A stretch of 64,000 bases of DNA, taken from positions 1-64,000 of the forward strand of contig JAZKDE010000002.1 in the NCBI GenBank assembly GCA_040387735.1, in the 5' to 3' direction. This document shows positions 41,906 through 51,415 of this stretch, piece by piece (positions within the stretch are counted from its first letter, which is position 1; the number at the start of each line of letters is the position of its first letter). The position numbers were made by a program, and so were the translations under genes. This stretch comes from Arcicella sp040387735 (lineage in GTDB: Bacteria; Bacteroidota; Bacteroidia; Cytophagales; Spirosomataceae). The notes under the pieces are model-generated. The model was not told where the DNA came from. It did no database searches and worked only from the letters and a program-made list of their open reading frames with translations.

Positions 41906-43183
41906 TTAAAAGCCACCCACTACGACTTCAAATAGTGAGTCTATTTCCAAATATTTGTTAGCTGCTTCTATCAACATTACGTCTGAAACTTGCTGAATAT
42001 TTGAAATATAATCTCGATAAAAATCTAAAGAGAGGTCTTCTGAGAAAATCACTTTATATCTATCTGCAATGTCAAAAGGAGTATTTAGTGAGCCTGCAAA
42101 TGAGCCTACCATGTAGTTTTTAACCACTTCCAATTCATCCGAAGAAACCAATTCAGTCTGTAAGACTTTAATTTCTTTGTGAATTTCATCAATGGTTTTC
42201 TGAGTAAATTCTCTTTTTACATCTGTTCCAATTACGAAATAACCCGCCTGAGAGAATAATGCTAAGTTGGATGAGATACCATAAGTAAATCCTTTTTCCT
42301 CCCGAATATTTTTCATTAGCCTTGAACCAAAATATCCACCTAAAATTTCGTTTAGCAACATCATGGTGAAAAAATCAGGGTCTTTACGAGTCATTAATTG
42401 TTTCCCCATTCTAATTGACGACTGCATTGCTCCTTCTTTTTCAATGAGAATACTTTCTCCTTTAGAAGAATAATGGTTATCAAAGCCATGATTATTGGGA
42501 ATTTGACCTATTTTAGGACTTCCAAAATACTGCTCAATTAGAGCTATTTCAGCATCTCCAACATTACCCGATAAGAAGATTCTAAAAGGTTTCCCTTTCC
42601 AATAATTTTGATAAAATTCAATGAGTACATCTTGGTTAATATCTTCAATTGCCTCTTTTGTCATTGAATTTCCGTAAGGGTGAATATCTCCAAAAATCTT
42701 TTTACGGAAAGTTTTATTCGCAATAAAAGCTGTTTTTTCTGAATTAACTTGTAAAGATTGTAGTTGAATATTTTTTAAGGTCTCTAACTCCTTTTCTGGA
42801 AAAATAGCATTTTCTAACAGTTCTTGAACCATTGGAAGCAGGAATGAAAGGTGTTTTTTCAAACCATAAACCACAAAATTAGCACGGTCTAAACCTTGTC
42901 CTGTTTCGGTGAATGACCCAAATTTATCGAAATATTCACTAATTTCTGCTGAACTATGTTTACTTGTTCCTTCTGAAATCATTTTAGCAGTAAATAACGA
43001 AACGCCATTCTGTGGTTCTTGCCAATTACCAGCATCAAAACTAAATTCAATTTTGATAATAGGTTGTTCTCCTACATTTATCACATACAAAGGAATTCCA
43101 TTGGATAACGTAACCACCTTCGCACTGGGTATATATACCTCTTTAATCGTCTGAAAATCAGGACTTATTGTTCTATCTAACAT
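41906..43183 (-). CDS. M16-family peptidase homologue, non-catalytic type
   Basis: The 425 residues show the two-domain M16B fold: VTLSNGIPLYVINVGEQPIIKIEFSFDAG and, in the second half, LNEILGGYFGSRLMKNIREEKGFTYGISS. That second motif holds the Arg and Tyr that bind the substrate C-terminus. The zinc site HxxEH is absent: the matching stretch reads SEGTSKHSSAEISEYFD. It should therefore be the non-catalytic half of a heterodimer, whose active half is usually encoded next to it but is not seen here. It lies 186 bases downstream of porV. Confidence 0.88.
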   Translation of the reverse strand: MLDRTISPDFQTIKEVYIPSAKVVTLSNGIPLYVINVGEQPIIKIEFSFDAGNWQEPQNGVSLFTAKMISEGTSKHSSAEISEYFDKFGSFTETGQGLDRANFVVYGLKKHLSFLLPMVQELLENAIFPEKELETLKNIQLQSLQVNSEKTAFIANKTFRKKIFGDIHPYGNSMTKEAIEDINQDVLIEFYQNYWKGKPFRIFLSGNVGDAEIALIEQYFGSPKIGQIPNNHGFDNHYSSKGESILIEKEGAMQSSIRMGKQLMTRKDPDFFTMMLLNEILGGYFGSRLMKNIREEKGFTYGISSNLALFSQAGYFVIGTDVKREFTQKTIDEIHKEIKVLQTELVSSDELEVVKNYMVGSFAGSLNTPFDIADRYKVIFSEDLSLDFYRDYISNIQQVSDVMLIEAANKYLEIDSLFEVVVGGF

Positions 43184-43300
43184 TCTCTTTTAACTTTACT
43201 TTTACGGCAAAATAAGGATGCCACAAAGACCCAAAAGCACATAGATTATAAAATGTACCTTCACGTTTTTATTATTTATAAAACTATATGATTGCAAACA

Positions 43301-43336
43301 AAAATGACACCTCCGAAGAAATGTCATTTTCAAAAT
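43301..43336. terminator. Hairpin downstream of porV
   Basis: Arms AAAATGACA and TGTCATTTT with a 12-base loop and T/A-rich flanks, 34 bases past the PorV stop. Confidence 0.65.
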
Positions 43337-43369
43337 AATATTTTTTCGGATAATATCCGATAGTAACTT

Positions 43370-44551
43370 CTAATTGGCAATTACTTTTGGAGCTGCATTA
43401 AAATTAGCATGAAGAGAGATTCTCAAAGTTTGTGCTAATGGACTTCCTCCAGTTGCAGGAATCAAATAAGCGAAATCTAAACCGTATTTCTTTTCTAATT
43501 TTACTCCGAAACCTGCTGTGAAATATTTTCTACCACCTTTGTCAGCATTTTCAAAATGATAACCTGCACGAGCGGCAAACATATCGTTATAAACATACTC
43601 ACCACCTAATGAAAGATTGATTTCCTTTAATTCTTCCGAGAAACCATCTGGAGCATCAGTAAATGAACCAAAGATTCCGTTGATAGCAGTACTTGATTGG
43701 ATTAATTTACCATTTGCATCTTTTCTTGGCGTTGGTATCATCAATTTATTAATATCCGCAGTCAAAGTGAATTTGTTGTGAGCGTCAATCGTATTAGTTG
43801 CTGCAAAACCCGCTTTGAGGTTAGTTGGAACAAAGTTTGACTCAGATCCACCGTAAGAAACTCTACCAGTAATATTTTGAATCATTAAACCCCAGTTATA
43901 ATTCCAACGTTTATCGCTTTTTGAAGTATGAAATAAACCAATATCAGCTGCAACAGTTGAAGCAGGCTGTACATTAAATCCTAAAGAAGAAGTTGTAGCA
44001 AGACCGCTTAGTAAAGTTGAATTAATGTATTTGATGTTTACTCCTAAACCTAATTTTTCAGATAATTTACGAGAGTATGATATTGAGATAGCATATTCTT
44101 TAGAATTATAATTACCTAAAGAGCCTCCATTGTTATCAGTTGCTTGAAAAAGACCTTGATCAAAGTAATGAATTGATGCTCCAACTACTTGATTTCCTTT
44201 AATTTTCTTGTAGAAACTTCCATTTAACAATGCCATATCATTTACCAATTGACGCAACCAAGGGGTGTATGATAGAGAAACGCCCATATCTTTGCCAGAA
44301 AAAGGCAGTTTACCAGGATTCCAGAAAATAGCATTAGCATCTCCATCGGCAGCAGAAAGTGCCACACCAGCATCACCCATTGCAGCAGAACGAGCATCAG
44401 GTGTAATTATTAATGATGGAATAGCGGGAGTAGGAACACGTTGATCCGTTGGAGTTAGTGGTACAGTAGTCTGTGCCAAAACATTCGCAACAGACATTGT
44501 TAATCCAAGCATCAAAGACGCTCTCAGAGCGTTAGTAACATTTTTAATCAT
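43370..44551 (-). CDS. porV: Type IX secretion outer-membrane protein PorV (LptO)
   Basis: The 393 residues have a signal peptide (cleavage near VLAQ). The PorV opening SLIITPDARSAAMGDAGVALSAADGDANAIFWNPGKLPF is diagnostic. Barrel strands end in a long conserved set (AARAGYHFENADKGGRKYFTAGFGVKL, YGLDFAYLIP). PorV is a FadL-type barrel that shuttles cargo from the translocon to the attachment complex. It follows porU by 141 bases, the standard order. Confidence 0.95.
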   Translation of the reverse strand: MIKNVTNALRASLMLGLTMSVANVLAQTTVPLTPTDQRVPTPAIPSLIITPDARSAAMGDAGVALSAADGDANAIFWNPGKLPFSGKDMGVSLSYTPWLRQLVNDMALLNGSFYKKIKGNQVVGASIHYFDQGLFQATDNNGGSLGNYNSKEYAISISYSRKLSEKLGLGVNIKYINSTLLSGLATTSSLGFNVQPASTVAADIGLFHTSKSDKRWNYNWGLMIQNITGRVSYGGSESNFVPTNLKAGFAATNTIDAHNKFTLTADINKLMIPTPRKDANGKLIQSSTAINGIFGSFTDAPDGFSEELKEINLSLGGEYVYNDMFAARAGYHFENADKGGRKYFTAGFGVKLEKKYGLDFAYLIPATGGSPLAQTLRISLHANFNAAPKVIAN

Positions 44552-44692
44552 TGTCTTTAAGGTTAAAGTTTCTCGGAACGAGGCTTAATAACGCATTATA
44601 AAAAATCAAAAACAGAAATCCGTTTGGTATTCTCAAAAGTAATCAATAAACCAGTTTTAAACAAAACTTACGACTGATTTAACTTACTTAAA

Positions 44693-47600
44693 TTATTTAA
44701 CGGACACTACTTTACCGCTTCCAGTTGCTTGATAAGTAGTTGTTAGTGATTTTGCAAAAATACGATAAAAGTAGTTACCAGTAACAATTGGGGTGGAATC
44801 TTCTAAAATATTCCATGAAATTTTGCTGTATGGGCTACTTATTTTATAAGCATTTTCGTTAATCTGTTTTATTAAGCGTCCATAACTATCGTAAATTTCA
44901 AGCTGTATCGAAAAATCATCGCCAACTCGTTCATGTTCAAAACTAAAGTTGGTTGTTTGGCTGAAAGGATTAGGGTAACAGAACACATTACTGAGTAAAT
45001 TCTTTTCAGTAATTCCTACATTAAAATTTAACGTTGATTCTGCTGAATTATTATAATTATCCCAGACTTTTAATTTCAATTGATGTTTACCCGTGGATAA
45101 ATTTTGAAATTTATACCGAACCAAACCATTCTTATAATCATCTAATTCGTTGATAAAGTATTGGTTTACAATAACTTTTGTAGTATCATTGAGGGTTAAC
45201 AATAATTCATGCCCTAAGCCATCAGTAGCAATATTTATACCATTCTCATCTGATAATTTAGCAATCAGCATTGGACTATCCGTGGTTTCTCCTCCATCTA
45301 CAAAAGACTCGTCATTTAAGAATAATTGAATTTTTGGGGGTTGATTATCGGTAATAGTTTGATTATTTGCACCTCCCACTATTGGTTGACAAGAACCTGC
45401 CGCATCAGAGGTTGCATCATTTGTTTGGGCATAGATAAATATTTTCCCTTCCCCATACTGGTAATTAATATCTTTCGGAACGATAAATGTTGCCGTAAAA
45501 CTTCCATTTTGAACTTTTGCTTGTCCTTCAAAAAGAACATTTTGGTACTGCTGATAGTTAAATTTTGCTCCTTGATTTCCTAATGTCACTAAATTTTTAA
45601 CTTTATCGTAAACGGTAATTTTAGCAATTCCATTAAAACTACTTGTCTTAGTTTGTGTTCCAAATGTTCTGATTTCGCCTTCAATAATTACTTTACTCAG
45701 AGCCTTTAATGTATCGCCATTTATGGCAGATTTACTATTTATTTTTGTAACTACTATTTCATTCTCAGGATATAATAATCGCATTGAAGGATCGCCAAGC
45801 AATGAAAAGTTACGATTTATTACTCCTTGAAGGCTATTATTTTTTGTGTAAATCATTACCTCTCCCAAACGGGGCATTTTGCCGTTAATGGGCTTAAAAA
45901 CAGATTCATAAAAAGCCTGATTGATGACAAAATTAGTATTCTGAAATACAGGACGAGTCGTTGTTAATAAAGCAATTGCTCCACCATTTGGATTAAGTAT
46001 TGAAAGTTCTGCTCCCGAAACTTGATTTGGATCGTCAAAACGCCCAAACTGACAAGTAGCAGTCAACATTAATGGCATTGTATTAAAATTTGTCCAATTT
46101 ACAATATCACCAATGGTCAGAATTTGCTCGTCTGTCCAGCCCGATTCTGCTCCGTGACCATTATAATTCACTATTAAAACACCATCTTGAAAAGCTTGAT
46201 TTATAGCCTGCTTTGCCGTTGGAGAACGCTGTCCTTCGGGTAAAGATATTAATGGGAAGGCATCTAAAAAAACCTTATCTGTTTGATAATTAGTTGTTTG
46301 ATGAACGGTCTGAGCAAAGAAATCAGCATCTTCTTGATGAATATTTCCATCTCCATTATCAGCTACAAAAGCCACTTTATTCCGCCAATCTCCAAATGTA
46401 TTCTTACTGGAACTATAATTTATCAACTTATCAACAACTGCTTTTGCTTCCTGTACACTTTTGACTGGCAAACGCCCAATTCCAATCTCAAGGGTATGAT
46501 TTCCATTATTATTTTCCTCCCAAGCTCCTTCATTATTACTCAAAAAACCAAAATAATCATCCGAAGAAAAACTATAAATTGGATGAAGAGACTCTCTACT
46601 TTCGTAAGTTGGAATATAAATCTCTTTGGTTTCATCATTTACCACATTCGTCCGTTTTTTATAGTCGTAAGAAGCATCTCCAAAAAGCAATAAATACTTC
46701 AATTTTAATGGATTACGGTCATATAAAAACTTCATAAAATCTCTAATTGCCGTAATATCTTGACTTCCCGAAGAGAACTCATTATACACTTCTTGGATAG
46801 AAACTACTTGAACGGAAAGCTTATCATTTTGCCTTCTAAAATCTGCCAAACGATTCGCTTGTTTCCTCAAAACTTCAGAAGTAATTATCACTAAATCAGG
46901 CACTTCTATATTATGAAGATTTTGATTATTTACTTTTTGAGTAGAAATAGGTTCAAGGAAATTAGTATTATTAAAAACAATAAACTCCTTAAGCGTTGAT
47001 GTACTTACGCCAAAACTAATCTTTTGGTTTTGTAGCATATACAACTGATTTTGAATCTGTTTTGGATTAGAAATATCCCAGATTTTCAAATTGGAAGAAG
47101 ATTCGTTTAAAGTAAATTTTGCTGAGGGAAATTTCAGACTTTCCAATGACCGAAAAATGGTTTGGTTTCCGTATAGTTTTAAACTCCTGACCGCTTGAAT
47201 ACCTAAAAAATTCAAATATCCAACACCAGAACTTAATGTTTTATAGTCGTAAGTTAAACCAATTTTTAAGTCATTAGCATTTGCCAAATTATCGAAATTT
47301 AGGACAAAACTCTTCGTGGTAAAAGCCCCTTTATAATCATAACGGTCTGAACCAATCGCTGCTAAAGGTACAGTTCCCAGTACTTGTCCATTAGTTTTTA
47401 CAGAAAATTCCGTCTGTCCGTAAGCAGAGGCAGCTAATGAAGTAATTATTTTCAAGGACGTACTGGGCTGAATTCCTGTAAAATTGAAAGCAAAAACCTG
47501 CTCGTTACCTCCACTAAACTCCTCCCCGACCCACTCACGACCAGAACCCGCAAAAGGTGCTTGAGTAAGCATATTCTTACGGTCAATTTCATGAAAAGCA

Positions 47601-48109
47601 TAATCATCAAAAGTCGAAACTTCTTGCCTCGCTGATACTGAATTTTGGTCTTGCACTCGTAAACCTTTTGTATCCGAAACAGTCAGAAAGTAAAAAGTAG
47701 TATCCGAATAAATATTGAATTGATGTCTGAATGATTTAGCTAAAGAATCATACGAAATAACGTGTGGACTTTGTCCATAAAACAAAATGAAATCCTGATT
47801 ATCAAACCGTCCGTCGGATTCACCTTCAACAAAAATGGTATTTTCGATTAAATCTTTAGCTCTAAAACTATCATTTGGTTGAGGCAACATTCCACCGCCA
47901 TTGCCATAAATTTTGATATTTTGTGGATTGATTTGGGAGATATTAAAACCCAATTTTTGCAATAAAGAAGCATCAACTTTGTAGATGCCCGAGGTAGCAA
48001 TACCAATTTTCACCCAATTTCCCGTAGTTAAAACTGAATTTTGAGCGACAGTTTTAAACGAGTAATTGATAAGTAAAACAATGAGGATATACGGTAGGTT
48101 TTTCTTCAA
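44693..48109 (-). CDS. porU: Type IX secretion C-terminal-signal peptidase PorU
   Basis: The 1138 residues start at TTG 48109, which gives a proper signal peptide (MKKNLPYILIVLLINYSF); no better in-frame ATG was seen. The C25 gingipain-type core has the catalytic His near 651 (VNYNGHGAESGWTDEQIL) and Cys near 686 (TATCQFGRFDDP). Ig-like domains follow, and the C-terminus has the type IX sorting fold (VFCYPNPFSQTTNFSFEHE, then YDSYGRLIKQIN). PorU removes the sorting domain from cargo and attaches A-LPS. Its gene is directly upstream of porV. Confidence 0.96.
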   Translation of the reverse strand: MKKNLPYILIVLLINYSFKTVAQNSVLTTGNWVKIGIATSGIYKVDASLLQKLGFNISQINPQNIKIYGNGGGMLPQPNDSFRAKDLIENTIFVEGESDGRFDNQDFILFYGQSPHVISYDSLAKSFRHQFNIYSDTTFYFLTVSDTKGLRVQDQNSVSARQEVSTFDDYAFHEIDRKNMLTQAPFAGSGREWVGEEFSGGNEQVFAFNFTGIQPSTSLKIITSLAASAYGQTEFSVKTNGQVLGTVPLAAIGSDRYDYKGAFTTKSFVLNFDNLANANDLKIGLTYDYKTLSSGVGYLNFLGIQAVRSLKLYGNQTIFRSLESLKFPSAKFTLNESSSNLKIWDISNPKQIQNQLYMLQNQKISFGVSTSTLKEFIVFNNTNFLEPISTQKVNNQNLHNIEVPDLVIITSEVLRKQANRLADFRRQNDKLSVQVVSIQEVYNEFSSGSQDITAIRDFMKFLYDRNPLKLKYLLLFGDASYDYKKRTNVVNDETKEIYIPTYESRESLHPIYSFSSDDYFGFLSNNEGAWEENNNGNHTLEIGIGRLPVKSVQEAKAVVDKLINYSSSKNTFGDWRNKVAFVADNGDGNIHQEDADFFAQTVHQTTNYQTDKVFLDAFPLISLPEGQRSPTAKQAINQAFQDGVLIVNYNGHGAESGWTDEQILTIGDIVNWTNFNTMPLMLTATCQFGRFDDPNQVSGAELSILNPNGGAIALLTTTRPVFQNTNFVINQAFYESVFKPINGKMPRLGEVMIYTKNNSLQGVINRNFSLLGDPSMRLLYPENEIVVTKINSKSAINGDTLKALSKVIIEGEIRTFGTQTKTSSFNGIAKITVYDKVKNLVTLGNQGAKFNYQQYQNVLFEGQAKVQNGSFTATFIVPKDINYQYGEGKIFIYAQTNDATSDAAGSCQPIVGGANNQTITDNQPPKIQLFLNDESFVDGGETTDSPMLIAKLSDENGINIATDGLGHELLLTLNDTTKVIVNQYFINELDDYKNGLVRYKFQNLSTGKHQLKLKVWDNYNNSAESTLNFNVGITEKNLLSNVFCYPNPFSQTTNFSFEHERVGDDFSIQLEIYDSYGRLIKQINENAYKISSPYSKISWNILEDSTPIVTGNYFYRIFAKSLTTTYQATGSGKVVSVK

Positions 48110-48205
48110 AACTAAAGGAAATTTGTTTGAATAAGAACGAAATATTAGACGTTAAAATTTCGAAACAATTATAAAATACTGATTTACGACTATAATACAG
48201 CATTT

Positions 48206-48811
48206 TTAAATCTTCTTAACCAAGGCAGTTGAAGAAATGACATAACGCTTTCCACTCTTTCGGTCGGTGCATAAAAAGCGAGTTCTCCGTAATTCGCCCT
48301 TAGTAAAAATTCGCCCGTTCAACTCAAAATTTTCTCCTGATTGTAGATTTGTAAGAACAATTGAATCTACGTCAACATTTGTATCAAATTGTCGCAATGC
48401 CATCATCAAAGGTTTTGCTCCCTGAGTAGTTGCGGCAGGGTTTTTAAGGTATTCTACCAATGAAAAAAGTAGTTCATCAGGTAGAATCTCAGGTTTTAAT
48501 AGAGGTTGAAAAGTCTCTCTGAAATGTCGTTTCCACTCTTTTCCGTGCGGTTCTGGTTTATTACCGTATTGTTTAAAGGTCTGCAAATGAGCTACTTCGT
48601 GAATATATGTAACCAAAAATGAATACGGGTTTAGATTGGCATTCACTGTAATTTGATGTCCTCGGTCACGTCGATAACAATAATCGCCCAATTTAGATTG
48701 TCGTGGACGAGTAATTTTAAACTTAAATTGGTATTCTTTCCAAAGATTATGACAATATTCAGTAGTCGTTTCTGGAAAATATTTTTGAAAAATGGCTAAA
48801 TCGTTATTCAT
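48206..48811 (-). CDS. SprT-like zinc metalloprotease domain protein
   Basis: The 201 residues have the gluzincin site HEVAHLQTF (HExxH) with a downstream HGKEWKRHF that carries the third ligand. The N-terminal part is short. It resembles SprT-like domains, some of which act on DNA-protein crosslinks, but the zinc-ribbon end of SprT is not evident. Cytoplasmic, no signal. It lies between porU and rng on the same strand. Substrate unknown. Confidence 0.85.
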   Translation of the reverse strand: MNNDLAIFQKYFPETTTEYCHNLWKEYQFKFKITRPRQSKLGDYCYRRDRGHQITVNANLNPYSFLVTYIHEVAHLQTFKQYGNKPEPHGKEWKRHFRETFQPLLKPEILPDELLFSLVEYLKNPAATTQGAKPLMMALRQFDTNVDVDSIVLTNLQSGENFELNGRIFTKGELRRTRFLCTDRKSGKRYVISSTALVKKI

Positions 48812-48892
48812 TTTTTATGCTAATGGCTTTGGGCAAAGATACTCAAAATCTTTGATTTGAGAGATTAGTCCTTACAACTCAACGCTCAAACA

Positions 48893-48930
48893 AAAATAGC
48901 CTGACCATCAAAAGATAATCAGGCTATTTT
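48893..48930 (-). terminator. Terminator after rng
   Basis: Arms AAAATAGCCTGA and TCAGGCTATTTT with a 14-base loop, 14 bases past the rng stop. Confidence 0.82.
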
Positions 48931-48943
48931 ATAAATTCTAAAA

Positions 48944-50515
48944 TTATCCAATCAATTCAATTGGTTCATTATGGTCATTCAAAAACTTAAAATCTGTAAT
49001 TCCGAATGATGTATCCTGAATCAAATTTACCCAAGTCTTATATTTGAAAAACCACTTCATCCGTATTGATGGAAAACCTTTCGTAAAGTATGCGTGCAAG
49101 AATGGATGCAGGATAATCGTTGGTTTTTTCTCGTTTTGCTTTTCCAGAATATGCTCTAAATGATGTTCAATAACATCTGAAATAGCAATACTCGCCGTAA
49201 TTTTTCCTGTTCCTCCACAAGTTGGACAGTTTTCTGCCGTCACTACATTCATCTCTGGGCGTACTCTTTGACGAGTAATTTGCATCAGACCGAATTTTGT
49301 CAATGGTAAAATCGTGTATTTCGAGCGGTCTGTTTTCATCTCGTCCTTCATGATATCCTGAATCAGCTTTTTGTTCTCAGCTTTTTTCATATCAATAAAG
49401 TCAATGACAATAATTCCGCCCATATCTCGCAATCTCAACTGACGGGCAATTTCTTTCGCTGCTTCACGATTGACACTCAAAGCCGTAGCTTCTTGGTCTT
49501 CTTCGCTATTTGATTTATTACCCGAATTGACATCAATTACGTGTAAAGCCTCAGTATGTTCAACGATTAAATAACCTCCTTGTGGCAAACTTACCGAACG
49601 ACCGAACAACATTTTCAGTTGTTTTTCGATACCCAATTGTTCAAAAACCTTTGTTTTTCCTTGGTGCAACTTGACAATTTTTTCTTTGTCAGGGGCAATA
49701 TTCAAAACATAATTTCGAGCCTCTTGGTATAATTCGGGCGTATCAACGACAACGCTATCAAAGTTTTCATTCAATAAATCACGCAACATTGAAGTCGCAC
49801 GACTCATCTCTCCGATTATTTTATCACGGGGTTTGGCACTTTTCAGAGCCTTCATTCCCGCATCCCATTTGGCAATTGATTCACGGAGGTCTTTATCCAA
49901 TTCCTCTACTTCTTTGCCTTCTGCGACAGTTCTAACAATAACCCCAAAATTGGCAGGTTTTATCGAAGACATTAATCTTTGCAGACGTTGACGTTCGGTT
50001 TTTGCCGTAATTTTTTTCGAGATATTAACCCCATTCGAAAAAGGAACTAAGACCGTATAACGCCCTGCAATTGAAATATCGCATGACAAACGGGGTCCTT
50101 TAGTAGAAATGGGTTCTTTGACGACTTGCACTAAAATTGGGGTGTTTTTACTCAACACTTTATCAATTTTATCGTGTTTATCAATCTCTGGCTCTAATTT
50201 GAAATTATCTAAACGTCCAGATTTTATTCTTTCGGCGATAACTTCTTTAGTAAACTTGTTTAGGGAATTAACGTTAGGGCCTAAATCGTGGTAATGAAGG
50301 AAAGCATCCTTTTCATAACCAATGTCAATAAAGGCAGCGTTTAATCCCGTAACCATCTTCTTAACTGTTCCGAGATAAATATCTCCAACGGAAAAGTGTG
50401 GTTCGGACTCCTCTAAGTGATACTCCACAATACGTTTGTCTTGCAACAAAGCGATGCGGTCACCTTTGGGAGTCGAATTGATAATTAATTCGTTACTCAC
50501 AGGTGAATTAAGCAT
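48944..50515 (-). CDS. rng: Ribonuclease G/E family endoribonuclease
   Basis: The 523 residues match Rng: an N-terminal S1-type region with LGTVKKMVTGLNAAFIDIGYEKDAFLHYHDL, the catalytic part with HVIDVNSGNK and GGIIVIDFIDMKKAENK (metal-binding Asp residues), and CPTCGGTGKI as the zinc-link motif. RNase E's long C-terminal scaffold is missing, as usual in this phylum. It cleaves AU-rich single-stranded RNA in rRNA maturation and mRNA decay. HU, a TPR gene and bTHX precede it. Confidence 0.95.
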   Translation of the reverse strand: MLNSPVSNELIINSTPKGDRIALLQDKRIVEYHLEESEPHFSVGDIYLGTVKKMVTGLNAAFIDIGYEKDAFLHYHDLGPNVNSLNKFTKEVIAERIKSGRLDNFKLEPEIDKHDKIDKVLSKNTPILVQVVKEPISTKGPRLSCDISIAGRYTVLVPFSNGVNISKKITAKTERQRLQRLMSSIKPANFGVIVRTVAEGKEVEELDKDLRESIAKWDAGMKALKSAKPRDKIIGEMSRATSMLRDLLNENFDSVVVDTPELYQEARNYVLNIAPDKEKIVKLHQGKTKVFEQLGIEKQLKMLFGRSVSLPQGGYLIVEHTEALHVIDVNSGNKSNSEEDQEATALSVNREAAKEIARQLRLRDMGGIIVIDFIDMKKAENKKLIQDIMKDEMKTDRSKYTILPLTKFGLMQITRQRVRPEMNVVTAENCPTCGGTGKITASIAISDVIEHHLEHILEKQNEKKPTIILHPFLHAYFTKGFPSIRMKWFFKYKTWVNLIQDTSFGITDFKFLNDHNEPIELIG

Positions 50516-51203
50516 TTAGAAGTGACAAAATGAGAACGGAAGTTACTGTGAGTGCTGAGATAAGTCTCTAAAAATCAATTAATTATAGATATGTTCGAGC
50601 CTATTGAGAAAAGGGATTTTCGATTTCTAAATTAGGAAAATTATTATTGAAAGAGAAACGGAGAAGATAAGTATTTGATTGATTATTCGTTGTATCATTT
50701 TACACTAAAAGGTAATTTTACCAAAAGTGAATATGTTGAACAATTAACCACTAAAACCTAATTCCTAAACCCCTAAATAAATAATTAAAGGAAAAATTTT
50801 GTCTATAATCTTGTTCTTAGATTGACTTTTAAATGTGGGTGACGTGCTTGGCTTTATTTGAAGGAAGATGGATAATTATACAGATTTAGGTTGTTTCACC
50901 TAATATGTAATACCTACGACCTAATACCTATTTACCAGATGTCATAACCGATTATTACTTAAAGACTTGATAATGAAACTATTAAGTAACAAATTATTTT
51001 TTCAAGACAACAATCTCACAAAAACGACAAAAACAGGCAAATTTCAGTTCATGAATTTTGCCTGTTTTTTATTGAGGTTCAAGTCGGGAAGTATTAGGTT
51101 TTATGCCCTACGTATAAAGTCGGAATAGTAAAAATTCTTTTACTATCATTTCTGCATACTTGGTACTTAATACTCGATACTTAGTACAACACGAACCCTC
51201 AAA
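50516..51203. other. 688-base spacer with repeated CCTAA words and a hairpin
   Basis: No gene is supported. It contains CACTAAAACCTAATTCC (about 50750), TAATACCTACGACCTAATACC (about 50909), and a terminator-like hairpin at 51029-51071. A less AT-rich island (GTGGGTGACGTGCTTGGC, about 50835) stands out and could be part of an RNA, but no family is recognised. Confidence 0.5.
51029..51071. terminator. Hairpin downstream of the bTHX gene
   Basis: Arms AAAAACAGGCAAATT and AATTTTGCCTGTTTTTT with a loop near TCAGTTCATG. T runs occur on both strands. Confidence 0.7.
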
Positions 51204-51293
51204 CTATTTCTTCTTATGTCTGTTCTTTCTAAGACGCTTCTTTCTTTTGTGCGTTGAGATCTTATGTCTCTTTCTTTTCTTTCCGCAAGGCAT
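51204..51293 (-). CDS. Tiny basic ribosomal protein of the bTHX / AURKAIP1-COX24 group
   Basis: Twenty-nine codons read MPCGKKRKRHKISTHKRKKR, then LRKNRHKKK. More than half the residues are Lys or Arg. This matches the 29-30 residue Bacteroidetes proteins annotated as AURKAIP1/COX24 domain or ribosomal THX-like, which bind the small subunit. It is too short for standard gene calling and lies between the TPR gene and rng in the conserved order. Confidence 0.85.
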   Translation of the reverse strand: MPCGKKRKRHKISTHKRKKRLRKNRHKKK

Positions 51294-51415
51294 GATTTTA
51301 AAAGGTTTTAAATGTTAAAAAAATATTTAATGTCGATGTCGGATGATTCGATATTCGATGTTTATTTCAAGAAAATTCCTAAAACCTAACCTCTAAAACC
51401 TAACCCCTATTACAC
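51294..51415. other. Short spacer with TCGATG and CCTAAC words
   Basis: At 51329-51362 the words TGTCGATGTCGGATGATTCG and TTCGATGTTT occur; at 51376-51412 CCTAAAACCTAACCTCTAAA and similar follow. No gene. Confidence 0.5.
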
